Assembly (NCBI RefSeq): GCF_902499075.1
Contig: NZ_CABVPP010000002.1
Coordinates: 124,001-188,000 of the forward strand
Direction of reading: 5' to 3'
Source of the DNA: Burkholderia pseudomultivorans
Lineage (GTDB): Bacteria; Pseudomonadota; Gammaproteobacteria; Burkholderiales; Burkholderiaceae
Length of the DNA: 64,000 nt
Shown here piece after piece: positions 37,569 to 47,223 of the stretch (the first letter of the stretch is position 1; each line of letters begins with the position of its first letter). Below the pieces are notes generated by a model. That model had not been told where the DNA came from. It searched no databases and saw only the letters and a list, made by a program, of their open reading frames with translations. A program made the position numbers and the translations under genes.

Positions 37569-38561
37569 ATGACTGCCCATTCCTCCGCATTCCCGCTGTC
37601 CGGTGCGCACGAGCACGACGCCGCTGCACTCGTCGCGCGCCTCGCCGCGCCCGATCCGTCGGTGCGCCGCATTGCGCTGTACGAACTCGCCGATCTCGAG
37701 GATCCCGATCTCGTGCCGGCATTCGTCGCGGCGCTGCACGACGATCCATCGCCCGACGTGCGTCATGAAGCCGCCCGCGTGCTCGGCGCGTGGGAACAGC
37801 CCGACGTCGTCGACGCGCTGTGCCGCGCGCTGCTCGATCCGGACGACGAAGTTCGCGCCACCGCGGCGCAGAGCCTGTCCGAGCTGAAGGACGCCGCATC
37901 CGGCCCGGTGCTGCGACGTTGGGCCGAGCGCACCGAACCGTTGGTGCGCGGCGCCGTCCTGCGCGGCCTGCGCGAACTGCGTTTCGCGGATGCGTTCGAA
38001 CCCGCGCTGGATGCGCTCGACGATGCGGCCGCGGCGGTGCGCAGCGAAGCCGTCGCGGTGCTCGGCTGGCTGCGGGACCCGCGCGCGCTGGCGCCGCTCG
38101 CACGCGTCGCGACGAACGATCCGGACGCCGAGGTGCGACGCATCGCCGTGGGCGCCGTCGGGTTCGCGACGCCCGACGAAACGGTTGTCTCGGCCGCGCT
38201 GCTCGCCGCGCTGCGCGACGGCGAATGGCAGGTGCGCGAGGAAGCGGCCGCGACGCTCGGCAAGCTGCGCGTCGCGCACGCTCGCAAACCGCTCGTCGCC
38301 GCACTCGACGACGATTACTGGCAAGTGCGCGTGCGTGCGGCCCGCGCGCTCGGGCAGTTGCGCGACGCGGCCGCCGCGCCGGCTGTCGCCGCGCTGCTCG
38401 CGCATGCGATCGGCAACCTGCGCAAGGAAGCCGCGCTCGCGCTCGGCGAACTGCGCGACCCGGCTACGCTGCCGGCCCTGCACGACGCGCTCGAGGATCG
38501 CGATCCGGAGGTGCGCAAGGCCGTGCGGATCGCGATCCGGCAAATCGGGGAAGCGCCATGA
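37569..38561 (+). CDS. HEAT-repeat protein
   Basis: 330-aa solenoid of about nine helical repeats of 31 residues, each with a D-V-R or E-V-R pattern at the turn (DPSVRRIALYELADLEDPDL, SPDVRHEAARVLGAWEQPD, EVRATAAQSLSELKDA, EVRRIAVGAVGFATPD, QVREEAAATLGKLRVA, QVRVRAARALGQLRDA). Like PBS-lyase/NblB-type HEAT proteins, which act as scaffolds or chaperones, some for iron-sulfur or cofactor-bearing targets. No signal. Its TGA overlaps the ATG of the DUF971 gene, so they are coupled and probably co-functional. Confidence 0.85.
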   Translation: MTAHSSAFPLSGAHEHDAAALVARLAAPDPSVRRIALYELADLEDPDLVPAFVAALHDDPSPDVRHEAARVLGAWEQPDVVDALCRALLDPDDEVRATAAQSLSELKDAASGPVLRRWAERTEPLVRGAVLRGLRELRFADAFEPALDALDDAAAAVRSEAVAVLGWLRDPRALAPLARVATNDPDAEVRRIAVGAVGFATPDETVVSAALLAALRDGEWQVREEAAATLGKLRVAHARKPLVAALDDDYWQVRVRAARALGQLRDAAAAPAVAALLAHAIGNLRKEAALALGELRDPATLPALHDALEDRDPEVRKAVRIAIRQIGEAP

Positions 38562-38842
38562 CGCCGCCGACCGACATCACGCTCGATCCTTCGGGCCGCG
38601 CGATGACGCTGCGCTGGCCGGACCGCGAAACGCAGCGCATCGACTATGCGCGGCTGCGCCGCGACTGTCCGTGCGCCGAATGCCGGAGGATCCGCCGTGA
38701 CGGTGGCAGCGTCCCCGTGCAGCCTGACATTGCGCTGGAGCATGTGGAAGCCGCGGGGTATGGCATCCGCCTCGTGTTCGGTGACGGTCATGCGCGCGGC
38801 ATCTATCCTTGGTCGTATCTGGCGGAACTCGCACAAGCATAA
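38558..38842 (+). CDS. DUF971 (gamma-butyrobetaine hydroxylase N-terminal-like) protein
   Basis: 94-aa stand-alone DUF971. Metal ligands as in the BBOX N-terminal zinc site: C37, C39 and C42 in DCPCAECRR and H78 in GDGHARGIYPW. DUF971 is also found fused or beside Mrp/ApbC Fe-S carriers. In this operon it could supply or stabilise metal or iron-sulfur centres for the flavoprotein-ferredoxin pair; that role is inference. Last gene of the operon, followed by a hairpin. Confidence 0.88.
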   Translation: MTPPTDITLDPSGRAMTLRWPDRETQRIDYARLRRDCPCAECRRIRRDGGSVPVQPDIALEHVEAAGYGIRLVFGDGHARGIYPWSYLAELAQA

Positions 38843-38868
38843 GACGCGTGCGGTGGAAGCGGTCCGGG

Positions 38869-38897
38869 TCGTCCCGATCGGCCGCCGATCGGGACGA
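38869..38897 (+). terminator. Strong hairpin downstream of the operon
   Basis: Perfect 11-bp stem TCGTCCCGATC/GATCGGGACGA with loop GGCCGCC, 26 bp past the DUF971 stop. No T-run follows, so it may act as a Rho-aided terminator or mRNA 3'-stabiliser. Confidence 0.45.
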
Positions 38898-39239
38898 TGC
38901 TGCGCGCGTCAGGCCGCTTCGCGTCCGGATGCGACCGTGTTCGTTCGCTGCTTTGACCCTCGCCTCCCTGCGTCATCGCGCTGACGAGCATGCATCGCGT
39001 GCAACGCGGCTCGGTCGTCATCGACAACCGCAATGAACGCCGGCTCGCGGCAGACACGATTCGTGCCGCCACCTGCGTCCGTCGATCTCTCACGCACCGA
39101 CGCGCGATCATGACGTCGTCATGTCCCGACGAAGACGCCGCCGCTCCTGTCTCCGAACGCTCCCCCGCCTGCACGCCCGTCGAAACGCTGCGACACTGAC
39201 GCCTGCGGCATTCGTTTCCGCCTCTCCAGGAGCACGCAC
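38898..39239. other. Intergenic spacer before the frameshifted dehydrogenase
   Basis: About 340 bp. Short open frames only, without ribosome sites or motifs. The last 12 bp contain AGGAG for the gene at 39240. I see nothing else. Confidence 0.3.
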
Positions 39240-40125
39240 ATGCAGACAGCAGTCGGATTCATCGGCCTCGGCGTGATGGGCACGCCGATGGCGCTCAATC
39301 TCGCGCGGGCCGGCACGCCGCTGGTCGTGTGGAGCCGCTCGAACCGCAACACCGACGCATTGCGCGACGCCGGCGCGCGCGTGGCCGACGGCCCCGACGA
39401 CGTGTTCGCCGCGTGCCGCACCATCATCCTGATGCTGGCGAACGACGCGGCAACCGACGCCGTTCTTGGACGCGGCACGGCGGATTTTGCCCGCCGCGTC
39501 GCCGGACACACGATCGTCAACATGGGCACGCATCCGCCCCGAATACTCGCGCGCGCTGGCCGACGAAGTCGCCGCCGCGTCGGGCCGCTACGTCGAGGCC
39601 CCCGTATCGGGCTCGCGCAAGCCGGCCGAGGCGGGCCAGCTCGTCGTGATGCTGGCCGGCGCGCCGGACGACGTCGACGCGGTACGCTCGCTCGTGCAGC
39701 CGCTGTGCCGCGACAGCTTCGTGTGCGGCGACGTGCCGGCGGCGCTGACGATGAAGCTCGCCGTCAACCTGTTCCTGATCACGATGGTCACCGGCCTGAC
39801 CGAGGCCGCGCATTTCGCGCAGCGTCACGGCATCGATCTCGCCCGCTTCGCCGACGTGCTGAACGCGGGCCCGATGGCGAGCGACGTGTCGCGCGTGAAG
39901 CTCGGCAAGCTCGTCGAATCGGATTTCTCGGTGCAGGCGGCGATTACCGACGTGCTGAAGAACGCGCGCCTCGTCGCCGAAGCCGCGAGAAGCATCGGCG
40001 TCGCGTCGCCGCTGCTCGACATCTGCCATGCGCTGTACGGCGAAACCGAGCGCGCCGGACACGGATCGGACGACATGGTCGCCGTGATCCGCGCGATCGA
40101 GCAGCGTACCGACGCGGCGCGATGA
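39240..40125 (+). pseudogene. Beta-hydroxyacid dehydrogenase (3-HIBADH family), frameshifted
   Basis: The protein would be about 294 aa. The first frame has the Rossmann opening GFIGLGVMGTPMALNLAR to IVNMGTHPP; the second frame carries on with [26 protein letters not shown] and the catalytic Lys in [11 protein letters not shown]. The join is at a CCCC run (39537-39540): three C would keep the frame, so one C is inserted. This could be a true null mutation, a phase-variation run, or a sequencing error; the rest of both halves is intact, favouring a recent event or an error. AGGAG lies before the ATG. Paralogous to the gene at 12735-13628. Confidence 0.7.
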
Positions 40126-40174
40126 GCCGCCGGCACACACGCGGGTTTGCCCGCGACCACGCTTGAGGAACGCC

Positions 40175-40639
40175 ATGTCCGAATCGTCGCGCGCCGCCCA
40201 CCCCGTTCCTGCCGTGATCGGCGTCGTGCTTCGCGGGCGCGACGTATTGCTCGTGCGTCGCGCGAATCCGCCGGACGCCGGCTGCTGGGGATTTCCCGGC
40301 GGCAAGATCGAGCCCGGCGAGCCGGTCGCGGACGCGGCCGTGCGGGAGATCGCCGAAGAGACGAGCGTCGACGTCGAGGCATTGGACGTGTTCACCGCAC
40401 TCGATGCGTTCGACCGCGATGCCGACGGCACGCTGCGCTACCACTTCGTGCTGGTCGTCGTGCTGTGCAGATGGCTGCGCGGCACGCCCGTCGCAGGCGA
40501 CGATGCGCTCGATACACGCTGGTTCGGTGTCGCCGAACTCGACCGCGACGATCTGCCGATGAGCGCGGGCGTGCGGGACGTCGCGCGGCGCGCGGTTGAA
40601 CGGGCGGCGGCGCTTGATGGATCACCGTGCGAGTCGTGA
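40175..40639 (+). CDS. Nudix hydrolase
   Basis: 154-aa pyrophosphohydrolase. The Nudix box is complete: GGKIEPGEPVADAAVREIAE followed by ETSV (G-x5-E-x7-REU-x-EE-x-GU pattern with Val instead of Gly late). FPGGK and the size suggest MutT/ADP-ribose type, substrate unknown. TTGAGGAA lies 6-11 nt upstream of ATG 40175. Directly behind the broken dehydrogenase gene. Confidence 0.9.
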   Translation: MSESSRAAHPVPAVIGVVLRGRDVLLVRRANPPDAGCWGFPGGKIEPGEPVADAAVREIAEETSVDVEALDVFTALDAFDRDADGTLRYHFVLVVVLCRWLRGTPVAGDDALDTRWFGVAELDRDDLPMSAGVRDVARRAVERAAALDGSPCES

Positions 40640-40716
40640 ATGCGGGATGGCGCGATCTTTGTTGCGCTGGCCGGCCGACGACTCTCGGAAGCAGTTCGTC
40701 AATCCGTCTCGAACCG

Positions 40717-41370
40717 CTAGCGAAGCGCGTCGACCGACGAGTCGCCGCCTGTCATCAGCCAACGCCCGACGACGTCGTAGTGCGTCCTGCCGAGCCAGCT
40801 GTGGATCAACACGAATTCGTTCACGGTCCACGTAACCGGCTCGATGCGGGGCTGCTCGGGCCGGCGTTCGCCATACAGCAAGGTCACGTGCGGCGTGAAA
40901 CGCGCGGCCGAGACACGCAGGCCGGCCCCTCGCAGAGCCTCGCGAAGCTGCTGCTGAAAAGCGATCAATGCGTCCGCTCCGGCGCTTGACGTCAGCACCA
41001 CCGGTTGATGGCCGGGTCGCCCGTTGAAGCTGACGATCCTGTCGAAGGTAACGCGAAAGGCGGATGCAGCGATACGATCCGCCGCGGCACGTGCGCGCGC
41101 GATGGCGGCATCCGGCACATAAGCGAAGTCGCCCAGCGAATACAGCGTGACGTGCAGACGCTCGGTGCGCAACATCGCTGCCCTCCCGGGCGTCCCGGAC
41201 CGCAGGCCTTCGGCCAGCGCGGCAATGCGCGCGGCCGCGCCCGGATCGGGCATCACCGCGAAGAAGAAGCGATGCTCGGGAACCGGTGGCGGCAAGTCGA
41301 ATCCGGGTAGCGTCAGCTGGGTCACGGCAGCATGGCAGGCAAACCAGTGCGAAGCGCCCATTATCGTCAT
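40717..41370 (-). CDS. thpR: RNA 2',3'-cyclic phosphodiesterase (ThpR/LigT)
   Basis: 2H phosphoesterase of about 217 aa. The two catalytic HxTx motifs are HVTLYSLG and HVTLLYGE. Family known as 2'-5' RNA ligase/cyclic phosphodiesterase. The start is uncertain: ATG 41370 is used, a Met at 41361 and a GTG closer to TQLTLPGFDL are alternatives because conserved sequence begins only at PEHRFFFAVMP. Convergent with the Nudix gene. Confidence 0.82.
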   Translation of the reverse strand: MTIMGASHWFACHAAVTQLTLPGFDLPPPVPEHRFFFAVMPDPGAAARIAALAEGLRSGTPGRAAMLRTERLHVTLYSLGDFAYVPDAAIARARAAADRIAASAFRVTFDRIVSFNGRPGHQPVVLTSSAGADALIAFQQQLREALRGAGLRVSAARFTPHVTLLYGERRPEQPRIEPVTWTVNEFVLIHSWLGRTHYDVVGRWLMTGGDSSVDALR

Positions 41371-41509
41371 TCGGCGCCCGTCCCGCTCGCCGCGACGACG
41401 AGACGGCAAAACCGGTCGCTGCCCGGCATGGACGAGGCCATCGCCGGCGCGAAGATGCTACCCTCTCGGCCGAACCACAAATCGCCGCGAGAAGTAACAG
41501 GACTTGACC

Positions 41510-42127
41510 ATGCAAACCGTTGCGGTACTGGACTTTGAAACAACCGGGCTTTCGCCGAATCTGGGCGACCGCGCGACCGAAATCGCCGTCATCCTGCTCC
41601 GGGACGGGCAGATCGTCGACCGTTATCAAAGCCTGATGAATGCAGGCAGACGCATCCCGTCCGATGTCGTCGCGCTGACCGGCATCACGAACGACATGAT
41701 CGCGTCGGCCCCGCCCGCGTCGAAGGTCATGAAAGAAGCGGCGGCGTTCGTCGGCAAGCATGCGGTCGTGGCCCACAACGCCGGTTTCGACAAACGGTTC
41801 TGGCAGGCCGAACTCGGCCGCCTCGATGTCGACGCCGAGCACGCCTTCGCGTGCACGATGCTGGTCGCGAGACGCATCTACCCGGACGCCCGGAGCCACC
41901 GTCTATCGAGTCTCGCCGAGATGCTGCAGTTGCCGAAATCGGGCCGTGCGCACCGCGCGATGGTCGATGCCGAAATGGCCGGTCATCTCTGGTGCAGACT
42001 GCAGCACGACATTGCCCGAACCTACGGACTCGACCGGATCGATCACACGCTGATGACGCGGGTGCAGGCGACGAGCAAGGCGAAAGTGCCGACGTACTTG
42101 CGCTCGCTCGGGCACTCGCGCGGGTGA
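41510..42127 (+). CDS. DEDDh 3'-5' exonuclease (DnaQ-like)
   Basis: 205-aa exonuclease. Exo I DFETTGLSP (Asp, Glu), Exo II VVAHNAGFDKRFW (Asp), Exo III with HRAMVDAE (His and Asp). Family of DNA polymerase III epsilon-like exonucleases, but with no polymerase interaction tail, so possibly a repair or RNase T-like enzyme. Starts next to an AT-poor intergenic; an upstream TTG (41504) is rejected. It borders the accessory patch. Confidence 0.88.
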   Translation: MQTVAVLDFETTGLSPNLGDRATEIAVILLRDGQIVDRYQSLMNAGRRIPSDVVALTGITNDMIASAPPASKVMKEAAAFVGKHAVVAHNAGFDKRFWQAELGRLDVDAEHAFACTMLVARRIYPDARSHRLSSLAEMLQLPKSGRAHRAMVDAEMAGHLWCRLQHDIARTYGLDRIDHTLMTRVQATSKAKVPTYLRSLGHSRG

Positions 42128-42174
42128 GAGTGCGTCGGCACATCAGTCTCGTTCGAAGGGATTCCTCGATATCG

Positions 42175-43422
42175 TCACAACCGCAAGGCCGCATCAAGAT
42201 CGTCGTGTTCGAACGCACTTGCCATGCGCGCGATCTCTGCACGTCTGCAGCCGACTTCCTGGGCAACCGCCTGCCATGTCCGCGTCACGTCGGCCACCTC
42301 CCGGATCGCGGCCCGAGCCTGTTTCAGCGACAAGCCGAAAAACTCGGCCGCACTCTCGAGGAGGTCGACCGAACACGTGCCCTCGTCGAGATCGATGTTG
42401 GTCGTCAGGATGCGCGCCTTGACATCGGTTGGCGTGGGATTGAGGTCATAGGCCGGTGACAACACCCAGCCATCGCGTCCGGCCCAGAGAAAACCGTGGT
42501 TGCGCAAATGATCATCGACATTGGAGACCAGTACGTTGAAGGTCACGCGGCGATACAGCTGTGCAGCATCGGCCCGCGCTCTCGCGCCGTGTTGTGTCAG
42601 TGCGTCAACCAGCTCGGGATAACTGCCGCGCTGGCCGTCCCGCGATCCTGTCATCGACATGGCCGAGAGAAAGGGAATGCGAATATGCCCGGTACGATCG
42701 AAGCGACGCGACAACAGGACAAGCTTGCCTGCCACCTCAAGTAGCGCGTGATGCGGGGTGGAAATGCCGGCGCGTTCGGCCAGGCGCAGGGCCACCTCCT
42801 CCCAGGCTTCGATGCTGTATTCGTCGGATTCCTTCGGAAATTTGGCAATCGACAGATGACCATACTGGTCGACAACCGATGCCTTGGGACGCGCGCCACC
42901 CAGTGACGAGCCCGGCGCGAAGATCAGTTGCAGATCCTCATCGGTTTCCTCGTCCCGCAGGATGCGCTCGGTGATTTGCAGCAGCCGGCCCAATTCGATC
43001 AATGCGGGGACGCCGGCGGGCACGGGCGTCTGGAATTCGTCTCCTCCGCTTCTGCGAAATCGCAATGCACCAAGGCGTGTTTCATCCGCTACGCCCAGCA
43101 GATAATCCAGTTCACCCAGCGTCCGCACGCGCCGCCCTTCCCGTTCGGCCTGTCGACGCTCTGCGCGCTGCATGAGCCGGCGCCCCCACGTATCGGGCGC
43201 CGAATCGCCGATCGAACCAAAGACGGACTGATCCGGCGGCGGCGGAAAAACACCGCGCGTCAACGCCAGCGCCGGCTCGATCGAGAAACGCTCGTCGTCG
43301 ACGAGCCAGGTCTCGTCATATTCGAACGTGACCGTTGCCTCCCGACGCGACGCATGACGCCTGAGCAGCCCCACCGGTCGCGGCACGCCGTCTAGATCGA
43401 TATATACCTCGACATCAGCCAT
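42175..43422 (-). CDS. hipA: HipA-type Ser/Thr kinase toxin
   Basis: 415-aa type II toxin of the HipA family, which phosphorylates glutamyl-tRNA synthetase (in E. coli) and induces persistence. Family marks: N-terminal couple_hipA-like domain, the SSLGGARPKASV phosphate-binding/autophosphorylation loop, an AKFPK lysine, VSNVDDHLRNHGFLW (catalytic Asp and Asn) and SPAYDLNPTP (metal Asp). Overlaps hipB by 8 bp. ATG 43422 is chosen because the family N terminus (VEVYIDLDGVP) begins here. Intact, so likely active; targets unknown. Confidence 0.92.
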   Translation of the reverse strand: MADVEVYIDLDGVPRPVGLLRRHASRREATVTFEYDETWLVDDERFSIEPALALTRGVFPPPPDQSVFGSIGDSAPDTWGRRLMQRAERRQAEREGRRVRTLGELDYLLGVADETRLGALRFRRSGGDEFQTPVPAGVPALIELGRLLQITERILRDEETDEDLQLIFAPGSSLGGARPKASVVDQYGHLSIAKFPKESDEYSIEAWEEVALRLAERAGISTPHHALLEVAGKLVLLSRRFDRTGHIRIPFLSAMSMTGSRDGQRGSYPELVDALTQHGARARADAAQLYRRVTFNVLVSNVDDHLRNHGFLWAGRDGWVLSPAYDLNPTPTDVKARILTTNIDLDEGTCSVDLLESAAEFFGLSLKQARAAIREVADVTRTWQAVAQEVGCRRAEIARMASAFEHDDLDAALRL

Positions 43423-43753
43423 GATCGCCCTTTCCTCCGCCGCCACGACGCAACCGGACACGTTGAGGCAATGCGGCGGTTGCGAGCGACAGGCCCACTG
43501 TATCCCGGGCTGCATCGGCAACCTCCTGTAGCCCATCGAGAAGCCCGAGCGCCTGCAGCACGGCCGCATAGATGCCGATGCTCACGCTCGGATCGCCTGC
43601 CTCGACGCGCTGCAAAGTTGCCCGCGACGTGAAGGCACGCTCGGCAATGACAGCCATGGTCAAACGGCGACGGCGGCGCGCGTCGTGAATGTCGGCGCCC
43701 AGTTTTCGCAGTGCCCGCCGGACGCCGGCTGAAGGAGCATGAGGGGTCGGCAT
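43415..43753 (-). CDS. hipB: HipB-type antitoxin (HTH XRE)
   Basis: 112-aa antitoxin and autorepressor. Helix-turn-helix residues about 26-75 (LTMAVIAERAFTSRATLQRVEAG and VSIGIYAAVLQALGL in part). The tail is basic and Gly-rich (RRGGGGKGDHG). Sits upstream of and overlapping hipA, as in the E. coli pair, with a palindromic operator just before its ATG. Confidence 0.88.
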   Translation of the reverse strand: MPTPHAPSAGVRRALRKLGADIHDARRRRRLTMAVIAERAFTSRATLQRVEAGDPSVSIGIYAAVLQALGLLDGLQEVADAARDTVGLSLATAALPQRVRLRRGGGGKGDHG

Positions 43754-43755
43754 TT

Positions 43756-43804
43756 TGCTATCTCTGTAAGCCCGTACGGGGTTTAATGTATCACGAAGAT
43801 AGCA
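43756..43804. promoter_or_regulatory. Inverted-repeat operator of hipBA
   Basis: Arms TGCTATCT (43756-43763) and AGATAGCA (43797-43804) flank a second palindrome CCCGTACGGG (43771-43780), just 3 bp before the hipB start. Matches the habit of HipB-like repressors of binding paired TATC/GATA sites over the promoter. Confidence 0.6.
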
Positions 43805-43975
43805 TTTCCGACCAACTCACCTGAATTGACTGAACAGTTGACGTCGTACGGACACGGAGCGCGCCGCTACCCGTGCTCCCGCCTCTATTACGGCAGTCGA
43901 AACCTCTGATTTGAATTCCACCGCAGATCCCTACGAGAGAACGCGAAGCCTCCCGTCCCCTTGCTAGCGCGACCT

Positions 43976-44512
43976 CTATGCATCCAATCGAAACTTGCCG
44001 CGCTCTACGGCTTCGATCACCTCGCCAAGCGTTTCATAACGGGTCTGTCCACCCGTAGCTAGAACATGCCTCTCAAGCTGTTCCAACGATGAGAACTGGC
44101 GATGGAGTGCGGTGATTGGTTCCGGGTCGGTCAACGTGTCGCCTCCACGTTCCTGGCAGCGAAGAATGGCCACATCCAGCGGCGGCCGCAGGACAACATA
44201 ATGGAGTGGTGCGGCAAGTCTTCTAAAAGGCGGCAAAAACCATGGGCCGATAATGCCATCTACAACGACAAAATAACCGCCCTTGGCGTAGCCTTCCGCC
44301 ACCCCTGCGAGCACATTCATGACGACGGAGTTTTGTTGTTGCGCCTCGGGCAGATAGGGCTGAATAGCACCGTTTTTGATGAAGTGCCAGAAGTCGTCAG
44401 AGTGCAGATGAACCTTGGGCGAGCCGGGTTCTTCGGCAAGGGCTTGCGCTGTCGTGGTCTTCCCTGATCCGGGCGGCCCCGTGAGAATAAGTATTTCGCC
44501 TGCGTGTTCCAT
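43976..44512 (-). CDS. P-loop kinase/AAA-type NTPase (orphan)
   Basis: 178-aa protein. Walker A GPPGSGKTTTAQAL near the start, HLHSDDFWHF (Asp pair typical of small-molecule and zeta-like kinases), GGYFVVVDGIIGPWF and LRPPLDVAILRCQERG (lid). Similar in outline to chloramphenicol phosphotransferase, gluconate kinase and other small phosphotransferases; the substrate is unknown. GGGAGGG is about 10 nt before ATG 44512. Lower GC than its neighbours and wedged between hipB and an IS remnant, so probably acquired. Confidence 0.7.
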   Translation of the reverse strand: MEHAGEILILTGPPGSGKTTTAQALAEEPGSPKVHLHSDDFWHFIKNGAIQPYLPEAQQQNSVVMNVLAGVAEGYAKGGYFVVVDGIIGPWFLPPFRRLAAPLHYVVLRPPLDVAILRCQERGGDTLTDPEPITALHRQFSSLEQLERHVLATGGQTRYETLGEVIEAVERGKFRLDA

Positions 44513-44639
44513 AACTTGGCACCCTCCCTTCCGAACGAACAATACAGTATGCAGCCTCCAGCATGATGGCCTGACTGAGTAACAGGCGTGATATGAAGAT
44601 ATCGAAATGGCCAGTCAGCAAACGATTCGATATTGAATT

Positions 44640-45415
44640 TCGGCCTACCAGACGCGCGATATTTGCAGGCTGGCGGCCCGAACCCGAAGACCGAGACGAG
44701 CAGCACGATGCGGCACGACCAGCAAGCGCGCGGCGCACAGCATATCGAACGGCCGGTCTCGCCCCAGCTTGATGCCGCGCCCGGCGAGTTCGGGCTCGAG
44801 CAGATGATGCAGTTTTCGTGTCCCAAGCCTCGGCTGGCGAAGCCGGACGTCCCGGACCAGGGCGGTCACGACCCCGGCCGCTGAACTGCAGCGGCACTCG
44901 CTCTGGCAACGCTTGTAGTACGCTTGCCGGCTGATGCCCATATGGCGGTGGATCCGCTCGACGCTCAGCTTTTCGATCCGCTGTTGTGCGACGACCTGCC
45001 CGAAGGCATTTTTACGGTGATCCCGTAATCCTTGCGCATCACGTCGAGCACGGCCTCGAACAGCGCCGCCTTCTCCTGTGCCTCCCGCAACTGCGTTTCC
45101 AGTTCGTTGATGCGCTGCTCGGGCGTGAGCGGCTTCGATCCCCTGCTTCGGCATGGTGGCGTCCGGTGAGGCATGTCCGGATGGAGCGGCCCAATCCTGC
45201 AAGCCGTGCTTCCGTAACCATACCAGCACGGTCGAGCGCCCTGGATGCCGTAGCGCCGCTGCGCCTGTTTGTACGTCAGGTCGCTTTTTTCGACCTGCTC
45301 CACCATCGACAGCTTAAAAGCCAGACTGTAATCGCGCTGCGCCCGCTTGATCCCTTGCTCCACTTGGCCCCCCTTCGATCCTCGAAAAAGTGTCGACCTA
45401 TTTCAGGACGGGTCA
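44640..45415 (-). mobile_element. Truncated, decayed IS3-family insertion sequence
   Basis: On the minus strand OrfA starts MEQGIKRAQRDYSLAFKLSM (45363) and runs on with frameshifts: LTPEQRINELETQLREAQEK, then an A-run slip to GQVVAQQRIEKLSVERIHRHMGIS (in part) of OrfB. OrfB is cut after GRDRPFDMLCAARLLVVPHR, so its DDE core and the left end are missing. The right end ends in TGACCCGTCCTGAAATAGGT (read inward from 45415), a typical IS3-type terminal repeat. The 44640 edge is where the similarity stops and low-GC sequence begins. Confidence 0.8.
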
Positions 45416-45450
45416 AAAAATAAAAAAAAGCCCGCAGCTACGCGGGCTTT
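45416..45450 (-). terminator. Terminator of guaA
   Basis: Stem AAAGCCCGC/GCGGGCTTT with loop AGCTAC; on the minus strand followed by a long T-rich tract. The IS terminal repeat ends immediately to its left, so the element inserted against or within the tract. Confidence 0.9.
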
Positions 45451-45496
45451 GAGGCGTTTTAATACTCTTTGGTGCCGGCCTATGCCGGACGCGGGA

Positions 45497-47116
<1,620 letters not shown>

Positions 47117-47223
47117 GGCTGCGGACGGGATGAAGAGAATAAGAAAAGCAGCGCATCGAGCGCTGCGTCAAAAGCATGGACAGCGGCGTCGGGCGGCAGG
47201 CGGCACGCGCGACGCATGGCCGG

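Noticed and set aside
39520-39560. Programmed frameshift in the dehydrogenase gene
   Set aside because: The family does not use recoding and no slippery heptamer or stimulatory structure is evident; a one-base insertion is simpler.
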